Part shown: positions 47,584 through 60,800 of the stretch, one piece after another
How the letters are laid out: every line of letters begins with the position of its first letter
Numbering within the stretch: position 1 is the first letter of the stretch
NCBI RefSeq assembly: GCF_028769735.1
Contig: NC_088178.1
Span: 22,952,357-23,016,356 of the forward strand
Source of the DNA: Zonotrichia leucophrys gambelii
Lineage: Eukaryota; Chordata; Aves; Passeriformes; Passerellidae
Direction of reading: 5' to 3'
Length of the DNA: 64,000 bases
Translations under genes and position numbers: made by a program
The notes under the pieces: generated by a model
What the model saw: only the letters and a program-made list of their open reading frames with translations
Databases searched by the model: none
Told to the model about the DNA's origin: nothing

Positions 47584-48138
47584 TTGGACAATTCAAAAAT
47601 GGGACCTTGGGGAAAATACTCCAAATTTAATAGCTGTAGCCTTCCCAAAATGTCTGTCTGTCCCCTGATGGCAGATTGTCAGCCAGAGGATCCTGCATTT
47701 CTGTCCTCTCGCCAGCTCCCCAAGGAGGATCCATCCCTCCACAAGGAGTCTGTCTGCACAAGATCCCAGGGAACAAGGGGACAGCCTGTTCTGGCCGTCA
47801 CTCGGAGCCGGCAGGCAAGCCCGGAGTCACCGCCGAGCCTTGTGTCAATAAGCACCGGCAGAAAGTGCTCTCTGTTTCTCTTTAGCACAATAAACTGTGC
47901 CTCCCCCTTCCCTCAGCTCCTTCCTCTGCATCCAGACGTGCGCCACAGGGATGGACCCCTGCTCCCTCTCATCACCTCCAATCCCTCCCCCATTTTCCTG
48001 TCTCCACTCCTGAGGAAGTGTCTCTTACAGACAAGGGCGGGAGTAGTTTTGACTAATTTTGAATGGACTACAGATAACGGAGGTATGAAATTCCAGCAGC
48101 ATCCCAGAGGGCAAGCAAAGAACCCCTGCAATTGCTGA
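47584..48138 (+). other. Longest open frame in the window (184 codons), probably not a gene
   Basis: A single ATG-initiated frame of 184 codons, the longest here. Its translation is Ser/Pro-rich with a short hydrophobic stretch (about residues 95-105) and no motif I recognise. Frames on the other strand (47679-47888, 47913-48209) and in another plus frame (47676-47885) are open over the same bases, which suggests local GC-rich composition rather than selection. A CpG-rich patch at about 47795-47857 (seven CpGs in about 63 bp) raises composition locally. A lineage-specific or non-coding exon cannot be excluded. Confidence 0.2.
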
Positions 48139-50054
48139 AGTGGAAGAAGTTGTGCACCCTGTTTACAGACCTCAAAGCTAGCTAAAGAAATGGGGGAGGG
48201 ACAACACATTAACCCAGAAATCCTGGTTTCTCATCCAGGAAAACATCTGATAAAAACAAAGAATAAAAATGAAACGTCTTAAGTCTAGGAGTAAGGATTT
48301 GTGTAGTACTAGAAAGAATTCTGGTTTTAGACCAGGATGTGAAAAAGACATTCCAGTCTTTTATCATGGAGGAAGGAGCTGTGAGAAGAGATTGCGGAGC
48401 TGTCCCTTTGGCTTCCTCCTTGTCCTACACTTTAGATACAAACTCGTTCCCTATTGGACTTCAAAGCTGGATGAAAGCTGGGGATGAAGTTTGCCAAGCC
48501 TGACATTTGCCTTGATCTCAAACCAAATGGAACTGGGTTTTTCTTTTTTTGTGGCAAACTAACAGCTTGTTAGCATGCAACAAACGGGGATATTCAAGGC
48601 CTTCCCTGCCCAAGTGACACAGTTGCTGTACTTCCACTATTCTTGGAGCACAAGACTACCTCTTAACACTGAATCACAAATCCTTGCTCTCCATGTGCTT
48701 TCTTCTCAAAGGGAAGCAATGGGGTGAGAAAGGGGCTTGATCCCCAGTCTTGAGTTTCCTTATACAAACCTGCAGAGTTGCTTCTTTTCCCAGAACATTC
48801 AGCATGCCCAGGCCTCTTAGTGTCTTTCCCAAATGAAAGGCACCTTGCAGTACGATGTTGACCCCCAGGCTGAGGAGCTGTGCCAGCACTGAAGAAGAGG
48901 TGAATAGGGAATTCCTGCTACTGTGGCCACATCCCAGCAGGAAGAGAGAGACTAAAGCACCTGTGGCTTCCTGAGTAATCATTTCCTACATGACTCTTCT
49001 CCAGGCAACCAGTGAGGCATCCCAGCAGGGCCTCATCCTAGTCTGGTCAGGGCTGCTGGAAGTCAGGCTGGCTCCAGGCAGTCTCAGCTGGACCATGACT
49101 CTTTCTCCCCAGCTCTGGGCTTGTCTGACCACCAGGGGCTCACAGGAGGCGACCCTGTGGTGGCCCTGGCAGCCAGGCTGATCTCCCCACTGGGCATCTC
49201 TGTTGTTTGGTCACACAAGAAAGCACTTGCTGCTGGTAAGATATGCCTTGATGGAGAGCTTTGGCTGATGGAGCTGCAACTGAACACTACTGAGGACAAG
49301 GACCTTGCTCCTCACTACAAACCTGTGAGGCTCTTTAAATGGTGGCCTTGTGGAAGGTACAGCCTTTCTCAGTGATCCCAGACAATCTATTTGTAAGGCT
49401 TTTTTTACATGCCTCAATACACTATATAAAACTTACACCTTTTATACAATAGAATGTCTCCTGAATAAAATTATATTCTTCAGCTGACCTCAGGTGTCAG
49501 ACAGCTTGAGATCAGAAAGGAATAGTAAACCAAGGCTTCCACCTTCCTGTTTGGTGTCTTCCTTAAAGGATTTTTCAGTGAGCTACTGAAGCCTGTAACA
49601 AAAACAGACTTAAAAGAAAAAAAAAAATCTGAAGTTCCTTCCAAATTCCAACTGAATAATGAGCACAGGAATAGTTTAGTTCTCTAAAGCCAAGGGAGAT
49701 GTAAAGTAAAACCTGAAATACCAAACATGGAAGCAAATGGTACTGGACAATGGATAGGTAACACTAACAAACTGAGAAGAGCATTTTGCCAGGAAATATA
49801 AAATAAAAATAACATGACAAATATCAATGGAAACTAGAACATATATAAAGCTTAAATATGAAATTAGATTTTAGATGGGCTGTCCAAAATTTACATTTGC
49901 TTTCTGAAGTGCAACCTTTTGATCACTGGATGTTTTATAACATTCTACAGTAAGAAATAAAAGGAGATATTTTGATTTGTGGCACAGTGTCTGGAACTAA
50001 AATCTCAAGTAACAGCCCTGATCATTTACAGTGCATTTTTTTAAAATCCATGGA
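48139..50054. other. Non-coding DNA, no gene recognised
   Basis: Contains a GC-richer, CpG-poor stretch (48980-49280) with overlapping frames on both strands, then AT-rich sequence. An AATAAA at 49464-49469 is not attached to any recognisable gene. Confidence 0.7.
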
Positions 50055-50280
50055 TCACAAAGCATTTTCATGTTCCTAACTAACACCACGTGCATCAACA
50101 CAGAGTAGCACAACTTGCCTCTGATGTAGGCGGTATTATTCCCATCAGACAGGTGAGTAAACAAAGTCACAAAGAATGAAGTGTTAGGGTCCGAAAGGAA
50201 GTCTGTGGCTGAGCTGGGAACAGAACTTGTCCCTTGATACCATCCTCTTCCTTAACCGCAGGGTAATCCTTCCCTGACCT
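50055..50280 (-). mobile_element. MIR/CORE-SINE-type relic, most of the element
   Basis: Read on the plus strand, successive blocks match the reverse complement of a MIR-type SINE: CACAAAGCATTTTCATGTTC, GGCGGTATTATTCCCATCAG, ACAGGTGAGTAAAC, a divergent GTCACAAAG segment, then GAAGTCTGTGGCTGAGCTGG and GAACAGAAC. The 'GAAGTCTGTGGC(A/T)GAGC(A/T)GGGAA' form is the one I associate with sauropsid MIR-type elements. It includes a perfect splice-donor string AG|GTGAGTAA at 50151-50160 on the strand opposite to the element. Confidence 0.75.
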
Positions 50281-50424
50281 ATGCATGCAACAGTAGATCA
50301 CAACCGGGATATTTTTTCCTATCCAAAACATGAGGGTTTTCAATTCTTCCTCTTCTCCCACATCTGCCCACGATGGCAAGCTGAGCCCTTCCTTCAACAA
50401 GCAACTGTCTTGTACCATATGGTT

Positions 50425-50515
50425 AAAGCCTGACAAGGTGAAAAGGGAGGCTGAGCACAACTGTCCCAAGGTTACATGGCCTGCTCAGGGCAGAGAGCAG
50501 CTGGATTTCTTCCCT
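50425..50515 (-). mobile_element. MIR/CORE-SINE-like relic
   Basis: GGTGAAAAGGGAGGCTGAGC, then ACTGTCCCAAGGTTACATGG, then GGCAGAGAGCAGCTGGATT follows the order of the MIR core on the minus strand ('GGGAAACTGAGGCACAGAG', 'TTGCCCAAGGTCACACAG', 'GGCAGAGCTGGGATT'). Diverged with indels; only the core is recognisable. It lies only about 150 bp from another relic in the same orientation. Confidence 0.5.
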
Positions 50516-50530
50516 CAGAACAACATCACC

Positions 50531-51823
50531 CACTGGCTTGCAGAGCAGTGACTGTCCCAAGACAGATGGATTTAGACAGTGTCTCACTACAAGAATCTTA
50601 ATTTTCTATAATGGTATATAGCTCTGTAACATGCAGGGAAAAAATCCCTAATGCCTAATCCTAGAGAAGAAATGCCTTTCAGGCTTTCTGAAACCGTAGG
50701 AACAGCAGCATGAGGTGTCCTTCAGCCTAGGTGTGGCACCTCATTTTAGCTGCCACAGCTTCATCTCTGGGAAGTGCAGGAGTATGACACTGATGCACAT
50801 GGAAATGGAGCTCAAAGCCTTTGAGCACTGAAGAAGTTCATAGTCTCTGTTTTTACTGTAGATTGCCCAGAATACAAGACCTTATTGTTTCTGGCAGTTA
50901 CTATGCATGTTTGTGATCCACACATCACTTTTCAGATCTTGGATTTTTTCTTTCCCATCACTCCTACTTCCAAAGAAACTGGATCCATGATAAGAAAAAA
51001 CTCTACATCAAATTTTCTGTCCTGCTTACCTGGCCAGAGGACATATTTTCAGTACAAAGCCTCTCTGGAGCCTACCTGTTTCCTCTGAGCCTTTCCCAAC
51101 CAGCGGCAGTGCAGCCTTGACAGCACCAAGAAGGGGATGCCAACACTGGGCTGCCATGGTCAGAATGAGGGATGGAAGGATGGAGGCTTTCAGCCCTTCA
51201 GGACAGCCCTGCCTTCACCCAGCTGTACTACACACAAGTTGACTCTCGAGCTGAGCCAAGTCATCACTGGCAGATAGAGGGTAGTGGATTTATAAGGATA
51301 AGTGATTTGATCCGTTACAACAAACCTTTATGTTCTTTGGCAAATCTTGTGAAAAGACTTCTTCAAAAAAAATTGTAATAAATACGGGTATTAAAAAACA
51401 AACCCCAGTAAATTGCACTTAGGAGCAATTCTCAGCTACGAAGCTCACTCATCCCTCAGATTACTGGGAGATTTAAGAAAGTGAAACAGTTGTTATCACT
51501 TGGTCTGTGGGATTTTGTTGGCTTTTGCAGGCTGATTGCTGTGTTTAAGGTAGAGCTGTTGTGTCAGACTCCCTGTGGGCCAAGAACAACATATTCCAAT
51601 TATTGACAACCCAAATGTATCTTTTTCGAGGGACAGGACATTTTGACATGTTTCACAGACAGAAGAGGCATGGTACCTTGAAAAGCTTAGCAGATCTGGC
51701 AGGCACAGCAGCACAGAGGCACTTGGGTGGAAGTGGTTTGAAGATGATCTCCGTGCCCACGATCTCCCCACAGAGAGGGGATATAATTACCATCCATCAC
51801 AATTCAGTGTCCCTCAATAAACA
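50531..51823. other. Non-coding DNA, no gene recognised
   Basis: Open frames are at most 94 codons (51561-51845) and unlike known proteins. Nothing else is distinctive between the SINE relics. Confidence 0.65.
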
Positions 51824-51885
51824 AAATCTGGAGGGGCTGAAGTGACTTGCCCTAGGTCACTCAGCACACCAAGGACAATGATGAA
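51824..51885 (-). mobile_element. MIR/CORE-SINE-like relic
   Basis: GGAGGGGCTGAAGTGACTTG followed by CCCTAGGTCACTCAGCACAC matches the MIR core on the minus strand ('GAGGTTAAGTGACTTGCCCAAGGTCACACAGC') with few changes. Sequence on either side is too diverged to assign limits. Confidence 0.65.
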
Positions 51886-52649
51886 CCACTGCTGAAAAGC
51901 TGAAGCCCCAATTAGCACTTGTTCCAAGCCAACTCATACCCCCATCCAAGACAAGACATTCAAGAAGGAGTCTCAGATTCTTGGAAGCAGATACATTCTG
52001 AGTTGTCTTACAGAATAATCAGCAGAACTTGTAGATGTAACTCATTAGGTTTTTTTATAGTCTCCACCTCTTTGGAAATTTTCTTTCCAAACTGGAGTAT
52101 TATTCCTAATGGTTGCAGAAATCAGCTGTGATAGCAAAACAACTTTTAACTTTGTCCCCTTTTAGAAGATACACTCCAACAACTGGTTTGCCTAAATAGG
52201 TTCCTTACAACCACTCCCCTTCTTCATTGCTTAAGAGCTGGCAGTGACCTTTCTTCTTAGTGCAGAAACATCAAGCACCAAAATAATTCAGAAAACAAAC
52301 TGCAGCTCCAAATTCATCCCAGTAATGCCCAGAAGCTCTTGAAATACATCTCAGAACATGAAGCCAAGCCAAATATTGGGTTCCTCAGCCCAGACATGCT
52401 TTTAAATTGTACAGAACAAAAGACTTTAATTTATATTTGAGTTTAAAATTCTAAGAGCAACAATAAATTAGGCAAATAAACCTGTTGCCCAGGATCAAAA
52501 AAGCTCTGAGAGTGCCTAACTGGGAACATGACCAGCAGTTAATCTTCTAATGATCAGCGGAAAATAGACCACTGAAATACCCCCTGCTCAGAAGAAGCTT
52601 TCTTTAGTTTCTTTCCTTCTACCATTTTTTCCTAGCCAAATCACTCACT
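51886..52649. other. Non-coding DNA, nothing distinctive
   Basis: AT-rich unique sequence without long frames, tandem repeats or a recognisable mobile element. Confidence 0.7.
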
Positions 52650-52830
52650 GAGAGCGTCGTTTTCTCATGGTGTGAGGTCAGTGCAGCTCTGCTCCTCACA
52701 CTGAGCTACCTCTGTGGAGGAGTCGTGCTCCGAACCTCCAGCTCGGAGGAGGCTCTGCATGAGCCGCCTGCCCCTTGGAAACCCCCGGCCGAGCAGGAAT
52801 CCCAGCTGTGCTCACACGCGGCAGGAGGAA
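52650..52830. promoter_or_regulatory. Small CpG-rich patch
   Basis: Ten CpGs lie between about 52654 and 52821, while hundreds of bases on either side have almost none. The patch also holds an inverted repeat CTCCGA/TCGGAG (52729-52749). It is too short for a classical CpG island, but could be a small orphan island, an alternative promoter or an unmethylated enhancer. No start site or exon can be assigned. Confidence 0.35.
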
Positions 52831-55800
52831 AACAAAGAAACAGATAAATAACTCCTTTTGTAGAGCTTTGTTTTTCTGCTTTCCCTCCGCATGTGTGTTT
52901 CTGTGTGTACATATGCAATCAAGCTGTGACTGTTAGCAACTGGCTTCTGAATTTCCTATCACCCAAAGCTGAAACCTGGCAGAGCCTGACTTACCTTAGG
53001 GATAGGAAATCAGGAATGCTGACAGAACCTGCATATTTGAAGTAACCCATCTAGGGCTGCCACAAATCTACCTCGTAGGCTATTGCTTAAATACATCAGG
53101 AGCAAACCTTGAGTCAGGATTATACTTTTACTCACACTCCTGTGATGACCTAACATCTTAAAAGTAGCTGCCACCCTGAGATGGACAGCCAGTAGCTGAA
53201 ATGCTGAGAAGCACCTGCCCAGTGCCACAACCAGCTTTGCTTCCCAAGGGTAAGTTATCATAAAATGCATGGTAGGAAAAGTAGGGGAAAAGACAATATT
53301 GAGCTAAAAGCAAGTAGGTTTTCTGTGGAAAGAATTGGAGTAACTGTAACTGCATTTTCATATTCAGATGCTGATCTGAGATTACTTCAGATGTTAAGAG
53401 AGTACCAATGAGAGGACACCCAAGAAAAGCAATATCCCCCAGCCTATCTAAGGGCATAGCGGAAACACTGTTCAAGCACAAGCAAAAAATATCTGTCATT
53501 CACTGTTGGTATTTCTACCCCTTTTTAGGAATGGCTCACTAAGCAGATTAAAGGTGCTGCCCCTGTGACTGCTTACCAATTACAATTACACACCACTAAT
53601 AACAGGAGAAATTAAACATTCCCTGAATGAGTTCAATGCTGTGGATTATACATGGGAGTTTATATCTACACTTGAGAAGATACACAGAAATATGTGGCAT
53701 TGCAAGCTCTGTCCCTGGTGTGAGATGGACGAGATGAAGCTAAGAGCATGCAACCCAGAATGAAAACACAGAAATCATTGTCCTGAAAACAACAGTTATG
53801 GCTGTCCATTTTGAAGAGAAGTATTCTGTTTTCTTCACAACCTCTGTCCTGCCCCATTCGGAAGCTCCACATCAAGCAAAGAGTGGGTTTCAATGCAGTT
53901 CTCCAGAATGGCATAGATAAAAAGCATCATCATTAGAAAACAGCAGTTCATGTGCTTCATGAATGTGCCTCTCTCTGTCAGGACCTGGTGGAACAGGACA
54001 TGTCAAAGGTCAGCCAGTCAAGTGCAGGGATGACAAAATCATCATCCTGCAGTGTTGGCTATTCTCTGCTTCAGGTCTGTAGTAAGCATTGGGCAGTATC
54101 TAAATCAGGGCATTCCTGCAGGAGCTCCAAGGAATGACAAGGAAACTCACAAGGACCCAGGCAGCTGGAGATTACAGAAATTACACTCTCTGCTCAATTA
54201 CAGAACTGGTCCTTGCTGTCCCAAAACCCAGTGTAAAGCCCTAAAGCACACCACCATTCTTTCCCCCTGATGTGCCTGCTTTCTAGCTAGCTGGAAAGAA
54301 GGGGATTTTTGTCCTGCACAACTCCAAGAAGCCCCTCAGAGCCCTCACTCCACCTTCCCCATGTGTAGTCAATGTACTCAAGCCTTGCAGGTCGGCTCCT
54401 GAGTTTGGCCCTTTATGAATAGATCACTATGCTGGCTGCTCCCAGACGTACACAGCCAGTTGTATGTGGTGGAGAATCGTAAGCAAGGGCAGGAATGCTT
54501 ATTTGGCAGCCTTTCCCAGCCTCTGAGTGTCTACGGACTTCGTTTTTTCTTTCTTTTTTTTTTTTAATGTCTCTGTCACCTCATTTTTAAACTGGGTTTT
54601 GATCTTTGCCAACATAAATCAGGGAGAGAGAGTCACTCCAGACTGACATCAAGTGGGCATGTGCAAGCTTCAGAGGGCTGTGTCCAACCATCTGCACATC
54701 TTGCAGCAGATGGGAGCTGGGATAAGTGACCACACATTTCAACCTGCGGTCTCACCCCTTGGGAGCAGCTGGGGCCTGTTCCCTGTCTGTTAAGTCAGCA
54801 GCCAGGTGAGAGAAGACAGGTCACTGGTGAAGAAAAGAAACAAACTAAGAAGCCCTGCTATTTATATACAACCTGCAAGCTCTCACCCACTCTTTCCATA
54901 TATATATATTATCTTGCTTCTGCAATTAAAACACATTACTTAAGGAGAATATAATATTTCATGTTGAAGAGTAAATTGGAAAGCTGTGGTTTTCATTTAC
55001 ATGAGTTAAACCCACAAGGGACAGCTGGAATGGCAGTTACAATTAGGCTGCCCATTAGGATGCATTAGATGACATTAACCCAAGACCTCTCAGGTCCACG
55101 ACAAAGCCGTCAGGCTGCAAGGGAGTTTAAGAGCAACCTAGAGCTTTCTGGTGACACTCATGCTCAGTGCAAACATTGGAAGGGAGTTATTTTCCCTCTC
55201 CGTGACATGGCACATGGTCAGTGTTGCTGCTTCCAGACTACAGGGGCTTGGCATTTCTTCTAAAGCCTTTACAAGGCTGAAATCAAATGCTGCAACAACC
55301 CTTTCACTTCAACAGAAAAGTATTCCAGAAATGCTATGCAAAATGCACCAGCAAGCATAGCCAGACAAGGGTGTAACCAATCAGACTCCATTCCCAAATA
55401 CTGCTTATTCATCCTTCCCATGCGTGGTTGTTAAGATTGGAAATTATCCATCTTCCTGGTAAAGAAAGAAATAAAAATATACTGAGGCATCAATCCACTG
55501 AAGTGCTACACAAGCACTACTGCTTTTGCACTATCTACCCTGGCTGCTTATCTAGGCTGTGATTTTCCTCCTGGGATCCAGCTTCATGAGTCGTCAAAGA
55601 CAAACCATGAAACACCATTCAAGTATTAAAAGACTCATAGGAAGCTTGAAATGAACTTAAACGACAGAGTGCCTGCAACTCGGAGTACCTCCTGAGATTT
55701 CACTCACATAATAACTGAATTATTAACTAAAGAAAGAGTAGTGTGTGGAAAAATGAAGCCACTTGCTTGTATGTGGCTAGAGTTCTACAGGGATTAAGAA

Positions 55801-57560
55801 GATATTTAAAAATACCAACTTTTTTCCAAATGTCTCCTTAGTTATGAGAGGAGACTTGCCAATTGGAGATCATGAATGCTTTAAGGGAAAACAATCACTC
55901 ACAACTAGATGCACTGCTGAGACATGTTTGAAGTCCCAGAGTCCCGACCCAGTCTCGCTTGCATCACACTACCTGATCCTCTTGAAATCACCAGCAAGCT
56001 CCTGTTTGTAAAGCTGCAGAAAATCAGTCATAGCTTTTCACAAAAATGCTGAGTTGTCCATGTCAAGAAAATTATAGAAAGTCAGGCTATGGGCGGGAGG
56101 GGGAGAGGGTTAGAAAAAGAGAGCATTGTTTATGGAACATGAAAAGCTCCAGCGACACAATATATGGAATTTGGAGGGAAACAGGCCCTCCTTTCTTTCT
56201 GTACAATTCAAATAATTCCAATGGCAGACTGGATATTCCCCAAAACGAGTTAAAAAAGCACAGGGCTGTCAAAGCAATTTAGAAAGGGAAAGCTGAAGTA
56301 AACATGGTGACTTTTTTTAAGCCTTAATGCTTGGAAGACCTGAATGTTACCCTAGTGTATGCTTTCCATAGAATAGAAAGAAGTAATAGCTGGATACGCA
56401 GACCAGTACAAGGAGACTGCTTGGGCATCTACAGAAAATGTGTGGAAGTACCCCTAGAAAAAATCTCATCTCAAGATGATAACACACACATCTAACTCTA
56501 ATCCTATCTAGGTGGCTCTAGGTTCTGATTAAGGAAAACAAATCCGTATGAAGTCCTGCTACTAACTTGGAGTTGTTGTCTTCAGTAATGAGACTCTCCT
56601 ACTCAACCAGGGTATTTTAAAAATCAGTAGAGCAGACAAACAGTTTTTATTGCATTCATGTTTCTGCTTTCATGAAGATGGGGATTTATCATTAAAAGTC
56701 ATACTTTCCCTAACTCTATTCTGCTTGCTACTCTTTTACCTCCTTACTCCTGCCCCAAGTAAGAACTAACCCCTGAATCTGAGGGACTCTCTGGACCTTC
56801 TAATTTCAGGCAAAGCATTGTGCAAAGCATATGTAGGACACTATTCTCCTTTGGTATGGAATGATGGTTTCCATCATTTTGCATGATTCAGTTTTCACTG
56901 AGAAAAGGAGAGGTAACACTATTTCCACCTACCTGTCATTTTTATTTATATGCATGTACATGAAATTGTGATTAGATTATGGTAAGTATAATCTTGAATA
57001 ATTTGATCTAAACATGTAAGATTAATGTAATCACAAGACCTCTATTCAGCTGGGTCTAGAGCAATTACACCCAGTAAAACTGCTTACTTTATATATAAAC
57101 TTTATTCCTCTAAAGGCTTCTGTTCTTTAAAATATCATTTTCACAGAGTTTGTATCAAACACAAGAAAGGTTGCACACTTTGCTAATTCTGAGAGATAGT
57201 GAATTCTAGGTCTTGCTCACCTACCACTAGAAAGACTTACTGCCTGGTGAGCAATCTCACCAGGATTCAACTTGTTTAAATTTCTACACTAATGGATGAC
57301 CTGAAACCTAAAAAGTCAATCTGTCTTCCTCTTGCACAAAGCTTATCATCTAACTCATTCTGGACTGGTGTGTTTGAAGGAATGGGGTTTGCTTTGTTAC
57401 TTTTCTGAACTGCCTAGTGTGGTTTTGTCTGAGAAGCTAAGAATCCCAGCAACAAACTGCATCCATGTAGTCTGAGCTGCCTGCTGTAGTTCTTACAGAA
57501 TGGGAGTATAAACTGGAGCATGGGAATCTAGGAACTAACCAACAATTCCTTTCATCTTGG
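52831..57560. other. Non-coding DNA, no gene recognised
   Basis: Frames up to 113 codons (53158-53499, -) are not recognisable. There is a T-rich tract at 54543-54566 and an (AT)6 at 54898-54909. Otherwise unique, AT-rich, CpG-poor DNA. Confidence 0.7.
54898..54909. repeat. (AT)6 microsatellite
   Basis: Six perfect AT units in an AT-rich setting. Unremarkable length. Confidence 0.9.
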
Positions 57561-57860
57561 AATAAAAAATTTCCTTCGATAGTTTTAATTATACTCAGGC
57601 AGACAATATGTTGCTGTTGGGTTTGGGGGGTAATCCCACTTTAGAACAGATTTGCTTAATTGTTTCCATAAGAGGAGAACTTGAAAATATTTCTAGCTTT
57701 TAATTAGAAGGTTGGCAGCCTCACTCTTAACTCCTTCTCAAATAACTCTGGATGTTGAGGCTTACAATAAGTTAATTTGACACGAGCACGATGCGCTCTG
57801 TAGAGCTCCTGACAGCCACGAGGTGTCTCTAGGAACTGTCCCAGAAGGGGTGTGAATCCT
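57561..57860. promoter_or_regulatory. Candidate regulatory element with TTAATTA sites
   Basis: Seen: two TTAATTA homeodomain cores (57586-57592 and 57700-57706), a TTAATTTGACA near 57773, and a group of CpGs at 57783-57821 (ACGAGCACGATGCGCTC). No repeat or open frame is present. A block with paired homeodomain cores and retained CpGs fits a conserved enhancer, but conservation is not shown here. Confidence 0.35.
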
Positions 57861-60800
57861 GGTTAACCAACGAGACAAAACCTGAAAATCATTCTCTGCA
57901 GAAGCCTGTTTTTTGTCTGCAGTTGTAAAAACTTTCTTTAATAAATGACTCCTAAAAGAGAGAGCATGATCTTGTCTATCAAAGAACTGCGCAGTACTAG
58001 AACCAGAGAAAATATATTTACAGAGTTGAAGAATGGTAAAACAAGGGTCTACATCTGGAAGCAGTAAAGGAAAACCTTAAATATGTTAGGAAAAAGTTCC
58101 AACAGTGGAAGTCACTTAGACAAAGGAATACGTTGCTAGTTGAGAATGCATGAGGCAAAGCTAGAAAGAGGTGCTTCAGAGATGAATTTTGAATTTTATC
58201 ATAACAACACTATTTGGCTGTGTCATCAAGAGCATTAAAACCCATGCTGATCCTCAGAACTTGAAATCTCATAATCCAAAACCTACATCTGCATTCAGGC
58301 AGCAGCAAAGCACACAGAAAATTCTCTCTGCACAGAGCAAGTGGTCAGGACCTCGAATACTGCTGAAATAGAGGAAACAGTGCCTTTGTCAGGGAGAGGT
58401 CATTGTCCTGATAGTCACTGTGTCCAAGGAATTAGCCAACATGGACTTTACTGACCGAATCTCTTAAACATTACTCTGCACTGGCCAGTCAAACAGGCAT
58501 AACAGAATGGGAACGGATACAGAAATTGTTTAGAACCAAACAGCAAAGCCAAACAAGAATTGCAAGCAGGAGCTTAAATTTTTGACTCAAAAGCTGAACT
58601 AGGCAACTCCTCTCCTTAGTGATAGAAAGAGGACATTTCTTAGGAGAAAAGAAAAAGATGAAGCCTCAAAGTCCAACCCATGACCACCTCTTCTGACTTT
58701 CTCCTTAACTGAAAGGGTAAGCTGGTTGTCTGGTGAGATCTGAGCTACAAAGAATGAAGTCCTGGAGCTGCAGAGATGCAAACCCAGTATTTATACAACA
58801 GCTTACCTTGGCCTTCCATGTATGTGATTTTTATTTCTGAAATGAACTCCAAGCTAGGACAATCCAAGAGAGATTTCCTTGATGAAATGTTGATGTGAAA
58901 CTGCCATGTCCTGCCTCCCATATCATTGAACTGTACTTCAAGAATTTCAATGACCATGCACAGCATGACACTACTGATGCGGGCAGAGACCTGACCTGCT
59001 GCAAATCAGGTGTAATTACACATTAAGTAAGCTGAAAATGCTATTACTCTCCTGAGTAACATTCATCATCTCAAATGAATTTTCTATATTCAACAGAGGT
59101 AAAGTCCCCCTATTTCAAACAACCTTCCAGTCAGGCGTCCTGGAGATGTGTTAGAGCTCCCACCAAGGAGGCACAGGAAGACTTTCTTCTCCCTTGGCAA
59201 GTCTATCCAAAGCTGCTACAAGATTTACTTCTGTTGCTATTACAGTTTGATGGGGAAAACAGTATCTCAATAAAAAGTTAAAAATTAATCCTTTTCTATC
59301 TTTAATGTGTTGTTACACACTAATAGCACAAAAATTTCCAATTGGGTCACTCACCAGATTGTTCTTTTACTGATGAGACTCATGTTTTTTCTAACTTCTC
59401 ATTAAATTTCAAATTGAGACATTTCAAGGAATGTTTCTTTCCTCAAATACAAAAAAAATTACATGAGCACTGTTTCTGTTTAAAAAAAAAAAGGCATTTT
59501 CCAAAAATAAATAGCTCTAATATCTTGCCCATCTTGCACACAGAGAACTGAACACAAAAGGCCACGTCAGGACTGTCTCTTGAGAGCCCAGAAAACTCCT
59601 GCATCCTCCTAACAGAGCTCTCCTGATAAGCTTGGATTAGTGCATGTAGAGCTCATGGAGTCCAGCTGGCCTAGGATGCTTCATGGATCATGGACAGGTA
59701 TATCCCACATATGGAGAATGAGCAGAAGAAATATTGAGGGGCTGCTGCTATTTCAGAGCCTCATATACCCACCAAAGCTTTGTCTCATCCCACAAAATTT
59801 TCAGACACTTCAAGTTTATTCTCCTTGGACCCTGCATACTCCAGGCTGCATCCAGCTGCTGCCGAAGGAGCTGTACACTGTGTACTGCACACTGGGCAGA
59901 GCAGCCACAGGAGGTGACAGGAGTCTGGCACAACTGCCCCTGTTTTCCATTCCCTCTGCCCTGCAGTGCTGTCCCTTGCACCCCACCCCTACATGCTGAA
60001 CTGCCACTCAAGCCCTTGCCTTAGCTGGCTGCTCTCCACTGCAGCAGATTCCAGTGGCAATGGTCCCGTTGTGCTGTGGATGGTTAGAGGCACCATGGGA
60101 TGAGAGACACCAGCAGCGTGTAAGGCACAGCCCAGAAGGAACCACAGGGCCTCAGTGGGGCTCACTGGCCACACCAAATGCCAGCCTCTGCTGAGTGCAG
60201 AAGACTCCCAAGAAAGGACTAAAGTTTGAGCAAACACAATGGCACCTCTTACATTTGGACAAGCTGAGGTAGCCCAGGTCAGCTTAAAGCACCTCGTTCA
60301 CTTCAGTCCTTTGTTTTAGACTTGGACAACCCTTTGCTCTTGACAGACTCCTCAGAAAGTGCCATGAGTTACACATAAATGCACAAGGCACATGGGGGTC
60401 AACATTACTGTCTTCTCTCAAACCAGGGGTCCTATTCAGGACTGCCTGCCAAACTGCTGCATGAACCTGATCACCCCTCAGGAATATAAACTCTTGGGAA
60501 GAGGAGGAGAACTGGACAAAGACGACCAAGGACATACTCTTCCATTGATCCCAAATGTAGTAAGGAATTCAAAGGGCTTCAGACAAGAGGAAAGGTGCAT
60601 TTGATGAAATAAAACCAGTATTTTTACTGTTTTGATAAGAACGATGGATGTTAAAAGATCTTGGAAGGCATTAACTCTACTTCACACTGGAGTGCTGTTA
60701 AAGCCAGCATGGCAAGAGACTATAACCCTGTAAACATATGTTGTGTATTAGATTTTGATCTGGCAGCTTGCCTTAATTTTGTTTTTTTAAGACTCCAGCT

